This document shows, piece by piece, positions 32,272-44,014 of a DNA stretch of 64,000 nucleotides. This DNA is from Salvator merianae (taxonomy: Eukaryota; Chordata; Lepidosauria; Squamata; Teiidae): contig QVOM02000001.1 of NCBI GenBank assembly GCA_003586115.2, positions 13,529,291 through 13,593,290 on the forward strand. Direction: 5' to 3'. The notes beneath the pieces were generated by a model that worked only from the letters and a program-made list of their open reading frames with translations, was not told the DNA's origin and did not search any database. Position 1 is the stretch's first letter. Each line of letters starts with the position of its first letter. The translations under genes were made by a program, and so were the position numbers.

Positions 32272-32411
32272 GAAGGTTACCAAAGAGCTTAAGGATGACA
32301 GGAATCAAGATCCTCCAACTATGCAAGTCCAATTGTGGGAGTTTAATGTTCCAGAAAACCATCAGTGTCATCTGCAGTGTAAGAGCCTCCTCCACTATCA
32401 GCTCAAATAAA
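32272..32411 (+). other. Candidate terminal exon (unproven)
   Basis: A pyrimidine tract ends in CTTCCCCTAG at 32271, a good splice acceptor. The following frame stays open for 46 codons ('KVTKELKDDRNQDPPTMQVQ' at its start) and stops at 32408-32410, overlapping an AATAAA signal at 32406-32411. I do not recognise the peptide, and a donor or upstream exon is not visible. It may equally be chance. Confidence 0.2.
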
Positions 32412-32419
32412 AGAAGTCC

Positions 32420-32789
32420 AACTGTTGAGTCATAGCACAGGGGCCTCCATTCTTTGCAAAATAGTTTATCTCCCCACCCCCGTCACTTTTGACAGGGAAA
32501 TATCTTATCAGCACAGTTGGTGGATGATCTGATTCCTACTATAATAAATCAAGGCAACCATCTTTCCTCTTCATTATTGTTCAAAGTGTTGCAGTCAACC
32601 CTACTTCAAAAGGGACGTTATGTCCCCTTAATTTCAGACAGCTTAATAAGCTGATAGTATCCAGAACGTGACTGACAGAAGATTATAAAGTAAGCTACAG
32701 TAGTACCATGAAAACCCCACCTTATCCTTAGACTTGTGCAATGAGTTCCTATGCGTGTCTCCTTGTATACTTAGGAGAGGCTGACTGTA
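32420..32789. other. Unassigned sequence
   Basis: Nothing recognisable. Confidence 0.4.
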
Positions 32790-33335
32790 GGCATTTCTGC
32801 ACTTACCTGTCAGGGACCCGGATGAATGGATCTGGATTAGCCCGGCCCACTGATTTGGATCACAGAGAGGCTTGGGTGAGATCAGCGCCATCTACGCTGA
32901 CAGTGCTGATTCGAATTACCCTATGCCATGACTGTAAACCTTATGTGAGCTTCATGGCTGCACCCACATGCCTCTGAGGGCTAGGAACTTTTATTCCTAC
33001 CCTCAGGGCTTCTGGGGGGTGCTTTTCATTCACATACTATGTCATGCCACTGGAAGACACCCCCCAACACTCCCAAACATGAGAGGTATGCCTTCTGCAC
33101 ACCTCCCATGTTCCAGATGGGAGACGCTGGTCCCACTGGTAAACCCAATTAATTGAGTCTACCATGATCTGAATTAAGGCCTTCCTTAATCCAGATCATG
33201 CTCTGTCTCATTCAGACAGAGAGGACAGGCAAGGGAACATGGTGTCACAGATCCACACTAACATGCAGATGTATGATGCCTAGAAGTGAACTACACAGAC
33301 CGTTAATGGGATTGAGGGTCCTTGCAGAAAGATCC
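32790..33335 (+). mobile_element. Family-3 non-autonomous DNA transposon (copy 1)
   Basis: Begins GGCATTTCTGCACTTACCTG and ends near 'GGTCCTTGCAGAAAGATCC'. Its interior aligns with copies at 46909-47357 (inverted) and 55246-55921 through 'AGCGCCATCTACGCTGACAG', 'GAGGGCTAGGAACTTTTATT' and 'AATTAAGGCCTTCCTTAATC'. The flanks do not show a clear duplication here. No coding capacity. Confidence 0.75.
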
Positions 33336-33758
33336 TATGATTAGGAGGGCTTACTCCTAGAACTGGTCAGATATGAAGGAGAAGGTAGCACACTTCATGG
33401 AAACTTGTCTGACTGCGAATTGAATTTTATTTTGACATTGGTGGTGAATGAGTATCCAATTAAGGGCAATGGATGAATGATCTTCAATATTTCACCACCA
33501 CTGCCAAGCATCTGCCAACCAAGTTGGCTTCCTAGCTATGTCTACTTGTAGGGTCAAACCTGCTGGATCCTGGGTAAGTTCACATATGTTTCTAGTATTA
33601 TGTGATCCACACTGAAATGTGGGATCTGAACATTCTCTCAAAGCATTCTTTTCTACCTACATATCAGGCTGGATCAAAATGTAATAGTGAATGATAATGT
33701 GCCAAATGACTTTCCAAAATCACCATGATCACAGCTTCTTTCAGTCTATGAAACCCTA
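33336..33758. other. Unassigned sequence
   Basis: No recognisable feature. Confidence 0.4.
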
Positions 33759-34214
33759 GGCCTTTTCTGCACTTATCTCTGAAATAGGATCTAGCCTTCT
33801 TCTGGGTCCTCTGTTCCACACTCTGGAGTGGAAGAGAGAGACACCACTCTCTCTTAGGCCATTCCATCTACACTAGACAGTGTGTAGCCCAGTCTAGGTG
33901 GCCGAAATGGATGTCTAGATCAGGATAGCAGTAGACCTGCTTTAATAGATCTACTGGCAGTCCAAAAACCTGTAGAACTGAATGGGGAGTTGTGTGGAAG
34001 GATGCACACCTCCCTGTCCTGGTTTAACAGGGTGACCCTTTTCGGAGGCATACTGAATTGTGATGCCAAAATGGGTTCCTCTAGGGCTCTGAGTTCCTAG
34101 CCATTGGAGAACCCAGAAGCTGGCACCAAAGTTGGCACAATCTTCAGAGCCAGCAAGGGGGTTGTCCTGCTGCCAGGATGACCCAGGCCTTCTGGACTGG
34201 GAGAAGAAATGGCC
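33759..34214 (+). mobile_element. Family-4 non-autonomous DNA transposon (copy 1)
   Basis: A 456-bp element starting GGCCTTTTCTGCACTTATCT and ending in the complement of GGCCATTTCTTCTCCC, flanked by CTA on both sides (33756-33758, 34215-34217). Internal segments such as 'AGCTGGCACCAAAGTTGGCA' match the copy at 54711-55227. No coding capacity. Confidence 0.75.
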
Positions 34215-34217
34215 CTA

Positions 34218-37200
34218 AGGTCTGAACCCCCACTCACCCATTGAAGCACAAAGTCAGTCATTTCATGTCTCTTTCCCACAAGTTGTTAGGAGAATACAGT
34301 GGAGGCGAATGGAAAAGGCATGTTGCCCCTGAGCCCTTCAGAAGAAAGGCACAAGCAAAGAAACAAGCAATCGTTAGTATGAAATATAATTTCATATCTT
34401 GACATGAAACTGAAAGAATTGCCAAATGGATTTCATTTGTTTACATTCTGATTAAACTCTCTGCTTTAATCTGCTTTAATAAAATGCTTTTGGGAAACAC
34501 TGAGGGTCTATAGGTTTTTTGCTTTCCTGCTTGTGTCAGATGATTTTTGTATTCTCCACCTATGCGTCACAACGAAACAGATCCTCCCTCCTCTTTTTGT
34601 TCTTTCTTCACTGGTGCTACTTAGGCAAATTCTATCTAACTTCTTCCAAATGATTACCTCTTTTCCGAGCATCTCATTCAGTGCATTTCAGATTTATTCC
34701 CTCAACTGTAAGGCAGCTGGCTACTAGTGCAGCTGCCAGTCCTAAAAGGATCTCAGCAGGGATGCTCAGATACACAGTCTAGCTTCTGATTCCCAGTTCT
34801 TTTCAGGTGTGATTGTTATGTACCCATACAACCCTTTGTTCATTCCAGCTTTTTACTTGGATACAAAGAATGAATGCAAATATTCCTGGACTCATTCACC
34901 TAGACTTCTCCCAAAAGATATAGCAGGTTTAATAAAGACTATATTTCTTCTTTGCTACCCAAATTCAAGGGAGCTTATATTTTAGATCTTTATGGTAAAC
35001 CTAAACAACCTTTGCTTCTTTCATATCCTGATTGCGATCAAAGGAGAATTGCTTCCATTAGCCATTGGATGATGAATTTTGAGTCCACTGAGAACACTCA
35101 AGAAATATCTGCACTGAGATTTTTTTTTTAATAAATTTTAATAGATTTTTAATCCTGAAAATATATAATGTCTAAATTTGCAGCATTGAATTTTATACCC
35201 CTGCCTGAACTGGAGTGATGCCGGCACAGGAGCAATTAGGAGCCTTATACTGAATCAAAATTTGTATTATCTAGCACTTTATACTTTCTGTTTTGCTTCA
35301 CAGCAAAAGTCCAGTCTCTCTGGCAGAATGCTTACTTCATATCCTTGTAACAGCAAACGCTAGGCACTAAATCTGGGACCTTTTGAAGTGTGATGTATGC
35401 TTCAGCTATAGCCCTTTGTGTGAAATATGCACCTCCTTGTTCTTTAGAATTCAGTCCAAGGCTCCACACCCACTTTAAAAATCATATCTGGCTGAAAAGA
35501 GAGATGAGGGCATGCCTCCATACATATTGTGAGAACCCTTGCTTGCTTCTCCTTTCAGAACCAAGGACAGCTTCAAAACAGGTACTCATGCTGCATCCAG
35601 ACGTCACTTACTTATTCTGCTATATTTGGATATTCCAGAATAAAGCATGGATATCCTTGCACCAACAGTACTAGAGATTGTAAACTCACTGTCTGGGGAT
35701 ATGATGCAGTTCCCTAAGTATTTCCTGGAAAAAGGAAAAAGAAAGGAAGGAAGAAGTCAGCTTTAAGGAGATAGAGTAGTAAGATAGCAATTACTCTAAT
35801 TTTTATGCCAATCATCATTTCCTCCGCCATCAGATTGGTGGGCAACAATCCCCTTTCTCACTTGCTCAGAGAATCGACTGCTATGTATTTCTGAAAGGGC
35901 TGACAAGAGATGGTTAGCCACTTCTGAACTACATGGACCATGTAATAGTTTGGTAATGACCAAACCTGTCTCAAAACCTTAGTGGAAAATGGATAGGGTC
36001 GAAACCTTTTAGTTCAGACCTTTGCACTTCTATCCTGGTTCACACATTTCTGAAGTATCTGAGAACATGTCACCAATACACTGAGCAGGGGGATGTTGTC
36101 CTGCCAGATTTTCTGAGATTCTGCCAAGAAAGTTCAAGATTACCACCAATAGCTCTTTGGTCTTCTCCTGCCCTGTCCCAGCCAAATGTATGTAGGCCTC
36201 TGAATCCTTACAAAGATTAGGATCATGGTGGAATATTGCTGTGGATCACTTTATGACACTCTCTGGAGCTCATTTCCTTCTTGCGACTTCAACTACAAGA
36301 AAGCACACAAACAGAAATCTTAGGGAACATCAGGCTCTCTGTCTCTTACATCTGAATTACAAAGAAGACAAACATTTAAAGGTTTGTTTTGGCTTTTGGC
36401 AGCATTCGCAGCCCACACTAGTGCCCAGGTGCATGCTGTCTGCAGTAAATAGGTTCTGATGGGGCTCAAACCACAGCAGGGAACAATTCCTTGGAAAAGG
36501 TCAAGTTGGATAACAAGTTTAGAAGGACGAAAGGCATAGACTAGTGATCCCAGAAATAAGCAGCACAACCTAGCTAGTGGCATTACGATCATAGTCTAAA
36601 TGCCCTGTTTTAAAATGATTACTGCATGACTTCCTGGTATTCATCCTTCACCTTTAGCTATGAGTCAGTCTAGGCATTCTATGGCAGCAAACTTACATTT
36701 GACCCTGCCTGAGTACTTACAGTTAACAAGAAACTGCAGCCAGTTCTAGCTCCTGGATGGCAGTATTTCTTTCTTTGTTTTAATGTAGTTTATTTGGTCA
36801 AGTGAATAAGACACTTGTGAATGGGCTACCTTATATTTTCTGAATCGACTGTGTCCTAGGTGCAAATCTCAGTGTATCCTAGGTGCACATCTTGGGTTAG
36901 CCTCTTGAGAGACTGGTGATATTTTCATTGAATTTGGAAGGACTAGTGGAGGAAAAGAGCAATTTTAAACATGTCCTTAGCTATTGCTCCATTGCTTTAT
37001 TTCACTGATGTCTTGAGAGCTGATTATTATATGCCTTTATCCATAGTATCCATAGATGGCTTAGGAATAAACCATGTTACCTCATGCTTATTCAAGCATA
37101 ATGCTCCCCACCATGGAATGTTATTCCTACTTTGAGAGAAATCAAAAGTAATCAAATTATGTTAGAAAAAAATGCAGATAGGATACTTTAATATTTGGGG

Positions 37201-37256
37201 AAGTAACTAACACCTATTTTTCTCTGCAGTTGTGTCACAATCCTCCTGTCTAGCAT
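34218..37256. other. Unassigned unique sequence (3 kb)
   Basis: No gene, RNA gene or classified repeat. A T run and an 'AATAAATTTTAATAG' stretch lie near 35120. A frame at about 34960-35130 ('GAYILDLYGKPKQPLLLSYP') could be a retroelement remnant but I cannot place it. Confidence 0.35.
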
Positions 37257-37590
37257 CTAGCCTAAGAATGAGAGTTTGGCTATGGGGTGATAGTTATTTA
37301 ACATCTCCAAATCTCGATAGCTCTTCTTAAGGATTGCACAAATTACAGCCTCCTTAAGTGCTGGTGGAAATTCACCAGTAGATAGTGAGACATTGATCAC
37401 TAACTGGATCCAGCCAGCCAGTTCTCTACCACATGATCTAATAAGCCAAGACAGGCAAGGATCGAAGGGGCAGGTGACAGTGTAAATTCTTGCAAGAAGT
37501 TTGTCCACATCACTAGACTGCAAGAAAAAAAACCCTGATTCTATATAACAGGACCAGACATCTTCTGGGAACTTCCACTTCATTTTCTAC
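37257..37590 (-). mobile_element. L2-type LINE, internal fragment
   Basis: The minus-strand frame 37257-37583 contains 'FDPCLSWLIRSCG' and 'NVSLSTGEFPPALKEAVICA' followed by 'LNNYHPIAKLSFLG', colinear with residues 36-102 of the young L2 RT at 61690-62538. It covers the region before the RT palm only, and is truncated at both ends. Confidence 0.85.
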
Positions 37591-37698
37591 AATTTTCTGC
37601 AAGAAGTATCCAATTCCAAGTATTGAGATATTTCTTTTCTTTAAAGTGCCTGGCAAAGTCGCCATAGCTGGTTTGAGAGGATAAAAAGGTCCCAGGGT

Positions 37699-37917
37699 CT
37701 ACAGATCATCTAAATAAAAAATCAGAAAGGTGTATACCATGTCTTTAAAGAAGTAATTGATAAAGTTCTGGAAGACTGTGGGCCTAATGCTCAGACTGAA
37801 TGGTATCATGAGATATTGAAACTGTCCATATCTCGCATTGAAAGCTGTTTTCCACTCATTCCTCTCCTGTATGCAAATTCTATTATAGGCTTCATGTAAA
37901 TCTTGTTTAGTAGACAC
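37699..37917 (-). pseudogene. Gypsy reverse transcriptase fragment
   Basis: A 72-codon frame with 'TKQDLHEAYNRICIQERNEW' (RT motif A region: the D of K-x-DL), 'KTAFNARYGQFQYLMIPFSL' (the 'F-T-YGHFEYLVMPFGL' segment) and 'FLIFYLDDL' (motif C, YLDD) at its end. The frame terminates immediately after that motif, so only about half of the catalytic domain remains. Confidence 0.85.
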
Positions 37918-37987
37918 CTTAGCTTGACTGAGTGTATCTAGGAGATTGCTAATGAATGGTACGTGATAGTAGTTCTTGACAGAAATT

Positions 37988-38407
37988 TTAATGACCAGTA
38001 ATCAGTACAAATGCAGAGTTATTATTTTTTATTATTATTACAAATATCACTGTAGAAGAAGAGGAGTGGCAGATGAATTTGCACACCAAGTTTTTATCTA
38101 GGAATTCTTTCAGTTCTTTCAGTTCAGGCTCAGACATAGAATAGAGATGGCCTACTGGAAGCTGCACACCTAGGAGTAATTCAAGCATGCAGTCAAGTGG
38201 AGAGTGTGGAGCTAGGGTATCAGCCTCTTCCTCCTCAAATGCATCGGTGAAATCCTCATACTCTGAAGGTAGTTGGCGGCTGGCGTGTTCATGCTTACTA
38301 TGGCAGAGTAACTTTCTATTTTCACCAACAGAGGAAATGTCCAGGGCTGCACTAGTAAACTCTCTATGGTCACAATGAAGTGCACACTTAGAATAGAATC
38401 TAATCAC
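37988..38407 (-). pseudogene. Gypsy protease-RT linker fragment
   Basis: A 139-codon frame containing 'LPSEYEDFTDAFEEEEADTL' then 'APHSPLDCMLELLLGVQLPV' and 'SMSEPELKELKEFLDKNLVC', which match the segment that leads into the RT fingers of Gypsy polyproteins ('LP--Y-D--DVF-----LPPHRP-DC-I-L--G--LP-G--Y-LS-PEL--L--FLD--L'). Its last part drifts out of frame before the RT core. Confidence 0.85.
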
Positions 38408-38860
38408 CCTCTTACTCCAGAGAATGGAAGATTATGGTATCGAAGCCAATTTGAGTAAAATGGGATAGTAAGAGGTATGAACCACTAGAAACTGCAGGTC
38501 CTCTTTGTGACACCCAATACATGCCTTCAGTGGAATAATCTGGTGCATGATGGGTTTCTGTCCCTCATAAGTGAAAAATATAATTGGATCTGGAAGTTGC
38601 ACAGTGGGGAGGTTAAACCTATCTACTGATATAGATTTGATGATGCTTCTACTTGTGTAACTATCTATCAGAGCTTTTCATTCAAACTCACTTGATCCTG
38701 GGATGGACCATCTGCAATCAATACCAAAAGCCTGAGCAAGGCATCATTGTTAGTCACAGCACATCCTAGGATAGGGTCCTGCCCATGTCCCTGTTCTTGG
38801 GCAGGACTCAGTCATTTCTCAACTCTGTGATGGCAGTGGCAGAAGCAGGTTCCAGTGAGG
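38408..38860 (-). pseudogene. Gypsy protease-region remnant
   Basis: Between the gag and linker remnants, a broken translation reads 'ALIDSYTSRSIIKS' and 'LQFLVVHTSYYPILLKLAS', consistent with a retropepsin-like domain in which the 'LIDSG' active-site motif has become LIDSY. Frames are interrupted. Confidence 0.6.
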
Positions 38861-38861
38861 G

Positions 38862-39490
38862 TTACATTTCCATAGAAGTGGCTGCTCGTTGCTTTGATTT
38901 AGGTTTGGCTTCTTTGGAAGTTTTTTTTGGGGGGGTTGGTGTCTTTCTGACTAGAAAGCAATGTAGTCTTGTTGCAGCCATGTGACTGCTTTCCCACAGT
39001 ATACGCAGAGTCTCTGGGAGCAATAAAACAGTGTTTTCCCTCTGCAGTCCACTGAGAATGGGTGAGTATTGTACACTGTCATGTACATCCTTGGCTGCAT
39101 TGAGACTGGCCAGGTCCCCATCAAAGGGGTATGGTAAGTTGATATTGGATTGAGGTGAGGAATGTTCATTTTGGAGCATTGGATATTCTGACAAAACTAT
39201 CCACTGTGATCCTGGTACCCCCTTCTGTTGTTTACCCTCTTGGCTGGTCAAGCCTTGGGGTGGGCCCTGGTGTTGCCAGAATAACCTGCAGGGACTGAAT
39301 AATTATTTGAAAATGCATATGTGGTTCCTGAGGGACCTGTTGGCTCCCTAAGGGGGCAGCATTCCCAAGCATGCGGACTGGACGAGTTAAACAGGTTGTT
39401 GCACTACCAGCGGGGTCCCTAGGCTTACCAACTGAATAACGTGGGAGACAGGAGAGTACTCCAGGCACTGACAGTGGAACCCCTACTGCA
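38862..39490 (-). pseudogene. Gypsy gag remnant with a broken zinc knuckle
   Basis: Two overlapping frames (38951-39169 and 38862-39251) share the region 'CVYCGKAVTW' and 'SSHMAATRLHC', which combine across a frameshift into the gag CCHC zinc-knuckle pattern. A further piece at 39232-39468 ('PQEPHMHFQIIIQSLQVILA') resembles the N-terminal part of Sushi-type gag. All are degraded. Confidence 0.65.
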
Positions 39491-40300
39491 CCTGTACCAG
39501 CTATAAATATGTTATATAGAGTTCTCCATTGTTCACTGGGAACTGCACTTTGAAATGCTGTAGATTAACCCTGCATGTGGGTAACTCATTGGTCACCCAC
39601 CTACTCCTACCTATTCAGGTTTTCAGGCTTTCCCTGAAGAAGGGAGGATGAATTTGCCTTTCAAAGTCAGTCTGTTACCAATCAAAGCTGAGCCTTTCCC
39701 TCCTTCTTTGCTTCCCTCTTTTCCTTTTTTTTTTTTTTTTTGCAAGCTCCTTGGGGCTAAGGGAAAGGAGACATTTCTGGAATGGGGTGGGGGGCTGAAG
39801 TTCAGTTAAACTTCTCTCTCTCTCTTCAGTGTTAAAAATCATTTTTGGATTTTCAGTGGTGAAAACGACGAGAGGAGTGGAGAGAGAGTATAATGTTCTG
39901 CCTTCCTTCCTTCTTTCTTTCTCCAATCACCTCTCCACTTTCTTGAAGGAATGCAGCATTCTTTGCATGGTTGAAGGAATCCCCATACAAAGATCTACAA
40001 GGTTGGGAGCTGGAGTCACTCCAGGAGTGGTGGAGGAATGAGATTGACCTTAGGAGCATTCCTAAAGAGAGGTGAAGGAACTAGAGCTACCTGTGAAGAG
40101 CCTGAGTCTTGTGCCTACCTGCTCATTTCCCCAGTCAAGGCACCTGGACTCAAATACCTAGATACTTTTGGAAAAGTAGGAAATCAGAAGAGACAGAGAG
40201 ATTTTGAAAGGAAAGGTATGATGCAGCACACTGCACATTCACAGAAGCATGGAAGAGAAACAGCATTGTAACTGTTCAAAAGTCTTCCAATGATATTTGT
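39491..40300. other. Unassigned sequence with poly(T)
   Basis: No gene recognised. A poly(T) run of about 17 lies at 39726-39742. A long (GA)-rich minus frame is low complexity. Confidence 0.35.
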
Positions 40301-40304
40301 TTAT

Positions 40305-40400
40305 TTTCATTTATTTATAGCATTTATATCTCACCCTTCACGTGGAGGTCCCAGGGTGGGTCACAACATATGATAAAATAAACACTAACTGGGCTGTTAT
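40305..40400 (-). repeat. L2-type 3' end fragment
   Basis: Contains 'TTATTTATAGCATTTATATC', 'TCACCCTTCACG' and 'CCAGGGTGGGTCACAACATA', the minus-strand look of a reptile L2 3' untranslated end. Confidence 0.6.
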
Positions 40401-41909
40401 GAGTTAGCTGGACTGTTGTATAATAAATTAAGCAATTATTTGAAAAAGCAGTGATGTGCCCCACACTCAGAAAATACCAAAGCAGAAAGAAGGAGGAGGG
40501 AAAAGGCATGTTAAGGATTCTTGAAGGGCAACTCAAGGGCATTGTGATTCCACAAGGAATAGCTGATCATTAAGAAGTAATCCCAGGAGTAGAAGGAATG
40601 GAATGGATCACAATGGGGAAGGATGGAAAAGCAAGGAATGAAATCTTGATCCTAAAATGTTAGTGATTCACAGTGTGGCATGCAATAACTTGGAATTATG
40701 ATCATATGTTTGGATGGATAGGTATAATTCCAGCAGCGCTTTCCCCCAGACTTTCCAACTATAGCAATATAGGAAAGTGACATCTGGAGGCACCTTCAGA
40801 AGGACTGCATCTGGTAGAATGCCCAGAATGGTAGGCAAGCTAAACATAAAGAGCTGTCTTTTCTGATGCTTCAAGGCAAAGGGCAACTTAACAGAACATA
40901 AATCAACTTGGCTTGGGTGATCTCATAACAGCTGATCCAGAGAAAAAGTACTCTGCAGTTTATTGTCCCATCTCCTGCTATTGAATTTATTTAAAAAAAA
41001 AACAAAAAAAAACCACCACCACTTCTTCTTGGCAAGAATGAGGATCTCTGTTGGCTGTCCCAGCAAAGCACACAGCAATCAGGAAAACCATTGCTTTTAG
41101 GGGACAATTGTTTCTCTTCCCAAAGTTGTTAAGCACTGGTAAGGATTCCAGTTTGGATTTCAGACTTGCCATCAATTTTACATACATAATGCACCTTCTT
41201 AAAAAGAAGAAAAATTGTATCCAATATAATAAAATACTCACCGGCAAGAGTGTTTACAGACAGGAGCTGAGATTTAAACTTTGAAAAGTTGGAAGTCGTA
41301 GCTGAAGGACTCATATTATTAGAGAGAGTGTTCATTAAAGCAGCTTGATTACATGGCCCTGTTTGACCGTTATAATTTTGTAGTTGGAACTGTCCTTCCT
41401 CCTTTTGATTAACAGCCTAGTTCTCAGGCAGATTTAATGATGTGGCAGAAGCCGCATCCAATAATGGAGCATACGTGTTAGCCCCAGCAAAAGAGTGCAG
41501 ATTACTCACTGTGTCCACTGGAGCAATAACAGTAGCTTTTCTCTTCCTTCTCAGCCTGGCTCTGCTTTAAAATTTCCATTCCTACCTCCACTTTTGTTTT
41601 TGAATATTTCTTTTTAGATCCCATGATGCACAAATAAGTGGAGATTGATTTAAAAGTAAACAAATTCTCAAACTGGGAGCCAATATAACAGGAGCTCACA
41701 AAGGCAGTTGCCTAAAGATCATAATCTGACTGGGCTTGAAGGGAACTGTAATCCAAATAAACCTTAGAACTTCAGTCTGGCAAAAGCACAGAGAAGCTGG
41801 ATTTGATGTTATGGAAGCAGAGACCATTAAGACTCTACCTCAGTAAGAGCTCGGTGCAGCTTGAAAAAAGCAGTAATAATAAACACAGAATTAAAGTAGG
41901 ACAAGAAAC
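40401..41909. other. Unassigned sequence
   Basis: No gene or classified repeat. An A-rich run lies at 40990-41013. Confidence 0.4.
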
Positions 41910-41912
41910 AAA

Positions 41913-43107
41913 GGTCGCGGTCTGACATCGTAAATTTAATCCGCATCAGAAGAGTACAAGGACTGAATTCGTCTTCTGATCGTTCCCACACATTTTAACA
42001 CGGACTCAATTCATACTTGCTCGTTTCCACACTGATATTTCCCGTGCTCGGCACGGAGAAACAGTAGCTTTTCTGCCTCCACCCCTCGTCAGATTCTCCT
42101 CCCCGTGCAGTCAGTGATTGGCTGCAGTCCCAACATTGAAATCTTGATGTCACAGGGGCGGGAAAGTCAAGCTCTGCTCTCCGTATGTCCCCACTGCTGC
42201 CTCAGAACATGGATTGACTTGGCAGTGTTACTAGTCATTCACCATTTGCTCCTTCTCCCCACTACAGCCTCTGTCTACACAAGCAGAACTTTAAAACCAC
42301 GTGTACTGCACAATTAAGCTTTTTAAAGGGCTGATGGCGATTTCTGCTCCCTTGCAAGTGCATTTTTGCGCAATTGTGCAATTTAAAAGTAGTGCAAAAG
42401 CAGGGAGAGGTCCGTGAGGAAGGGGAAACGTGGGGAGGGAATGTGGGGAGGGGGGCTCTATTATCTTGATAGTGCAGTTCATCACCAGCAAATGGACTCT
42501 GACTCATCTCCCCCCGAGACATCCGCAGCAGCATGTGTCCCCACTGTGTAGCTGTGTGCTGCCGATGGCAAAACTGATCTTGAGTGGGTTCTTTGTTGGG
42601 GCAAAAGGACTGCAACTCCAAACAGGCACAGTTTCTTTTTTGGTTTAAAAAGCAGACAGAAGTGGAGGAAGCCTTTAATTTCTTCCCCGCAGTGTCAAAT
42701 GGGGGATAAAGAAAGAGAAAGGACTGCAGCTTAGTGAAGTAAAAAGGAGGACGGTTTTTTTTCCATTGGCAGTAACGGTAGGTGGGATAATGGAGGCAGA
42801 GGAAACTACTGCACTTCCTGCCCACCCACAAAGTATGTCATTGGATGGTGCAAAATGGGGATCCCTCCCTCTGCACGTCCCCCCAAAAGTACGGCCCCTC
42901 CCAAATAGTCTCCTTCCCCGTTCCCACATCACAAAGTAATGGGGCTAGCGATCTGGAACAGCTTGGGAACTCATTAAATCCAAATACAAAGTAGTCCGAA
43001 TTTTGCCAATTTAGTCGAGAAAAACTACGGAACAGCAAGATCATGTTGGGCCAGTGGGAACTGAAGACAGCCTGTAAAGTGATTAAATGCCATGTCGGAA
43101 CGCGGCC
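41913..43107 (+). mobile_element. Family-2 non-autonomous DNA transposon (copy C, complete)
   Basis: This 1,195-bp copy begins GGTCGCGGTCTGACATCGTA and ends with the complement of GGCCGCGTTCCGACATGGCA, flanked by AAA (41910-41912 and 43108-43110). The left half contains the promoter-like block, with one CpG decayed in the CRE (TGATGTCA). In the right half a minus-strand frame is open for 189 codons (42262-42831), homologous to frames in copies A and D. No transposase domain is visible. Confidence 0.85.
42117..42165 (+). promoter_or_regulatory. Promoter-like block in family-2 copy C (CRE decayed)
   Basis: ATTGG (42117-42121), TGATGTCA (42145-42152, one transition from the palindromic CRE), GGGGCGGG (42155-42162) and GCGGGAAA (42158-42165), with the same order as copies A, B and D. 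Confidence 0.5.
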
Positions 43108-44014
43108 AAAAAGACATAAAATCCCCCATAAAAAATAAACTATGTGGGAGTCTAGCCTAGACCCAGTCTTTATAGTACTCTGGCATAGCTACAACTGAAT
43201 CAGTCATCCATTCCACTTAAATAAGGCCTTAAATACATTAATCTAGATAATCAAGCCATATTATCCCAGTTTTATTCTAGGTACACACTACCACACTGGA
43301 TTTTCACTCCAAATTGGAACCTCCTCACTTCTTGTGTGGGGGGAAAAAAACCACTGCATCCAGAATAGGGTGACACAGACATCCCTGTGTCTCCCTCATC
43401 TGTCTGGTGCATTATGGGTCCCTCACATAATTTTTTTGGTTAAGTACTTTTTCTTCAGGGAAAAAAGGAAACGATGAAAGGGCCTCTCCCCCCAGTATCT
43501 CATGATATCTGGTACAATAGGCCTAGGCCTAGCCTTAGCTTCTCATGACGAGATACAAATCTTCCTCATTGGATTTGCCGTTAGCGTGACAGAACCATTG
43601 GTACAAACACACTCACTACCCTTAGCAGGACTTGCTGTCTCTGTGCAGGAATGTTCAATGAGAAACACGTTTGACTTTCATGGAACTCCATGTGGCATGG
43701 TTAATATAATTGCGTCTCATGGAAAGAGCTGATTTGAGATAAAATTAGGCTGAGGGAAGGGGGCTGTTGGATACAGCAATTTCCTGAAGCAGGCAAAAAT
43801 GCTAGACTCATAGTGGCAACAAAGAAGGAAATCTTCTGAGCATGAGGCAGCAATCTCAAAGGGAAAATTGTGTGGGTGCCACAGCCCTGATTGCATCATC
43901 TCATATGTTCTATTCTCAGTCAGGATCGTTTGAGAGGAAAACGCCTCTCAGTCCAACAAAGGCCTAAAACCAGAGTTCACAACCATGGAGTCTTTCAGAT
44001 ACTGCTGAAGTTCT
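43108..44014. other. Unassigned sequence
   Basis: No gene or repeat recognised. Confidence 0.4.

Larger units (their letters stand above)
37690..39490 (-). mobile_element. Ty3/Gypsy LTR retrotransposon fossil (gag to RT)
   Basis: Reading the minus strand from 39490 to 37690 gives gag remnants, a zinc-knuckle-like segment, a protease-region remnant and the first part of reverse transcriptase in the proper Ty3/Gypsy order. The reading frame is broken repeatedly. Sequence similarity stops directly after the RT 'YLDDL' motif; ribonuclease H, integrase and both LTRs are absent. The pattern resembles vertebrate Gypsy elements of the Sushi type. An L2 fragment lies about 100 bp beyond the truncation point. 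Confidence 0.8.

Noticed and set aside
31756..32283. 175-codon minus-strand frame
   Set aside because: The N-terminal part translates a (TC)n repeat (poly Arg-Glu), and the rest has no recognisable domain or splice structure.
42262..42831. 189-codon frame as a conserved host gene
   Set aside because: It lies wholly inside a family-2 transposon and recurs in other copies; kept only as a finding about the element.
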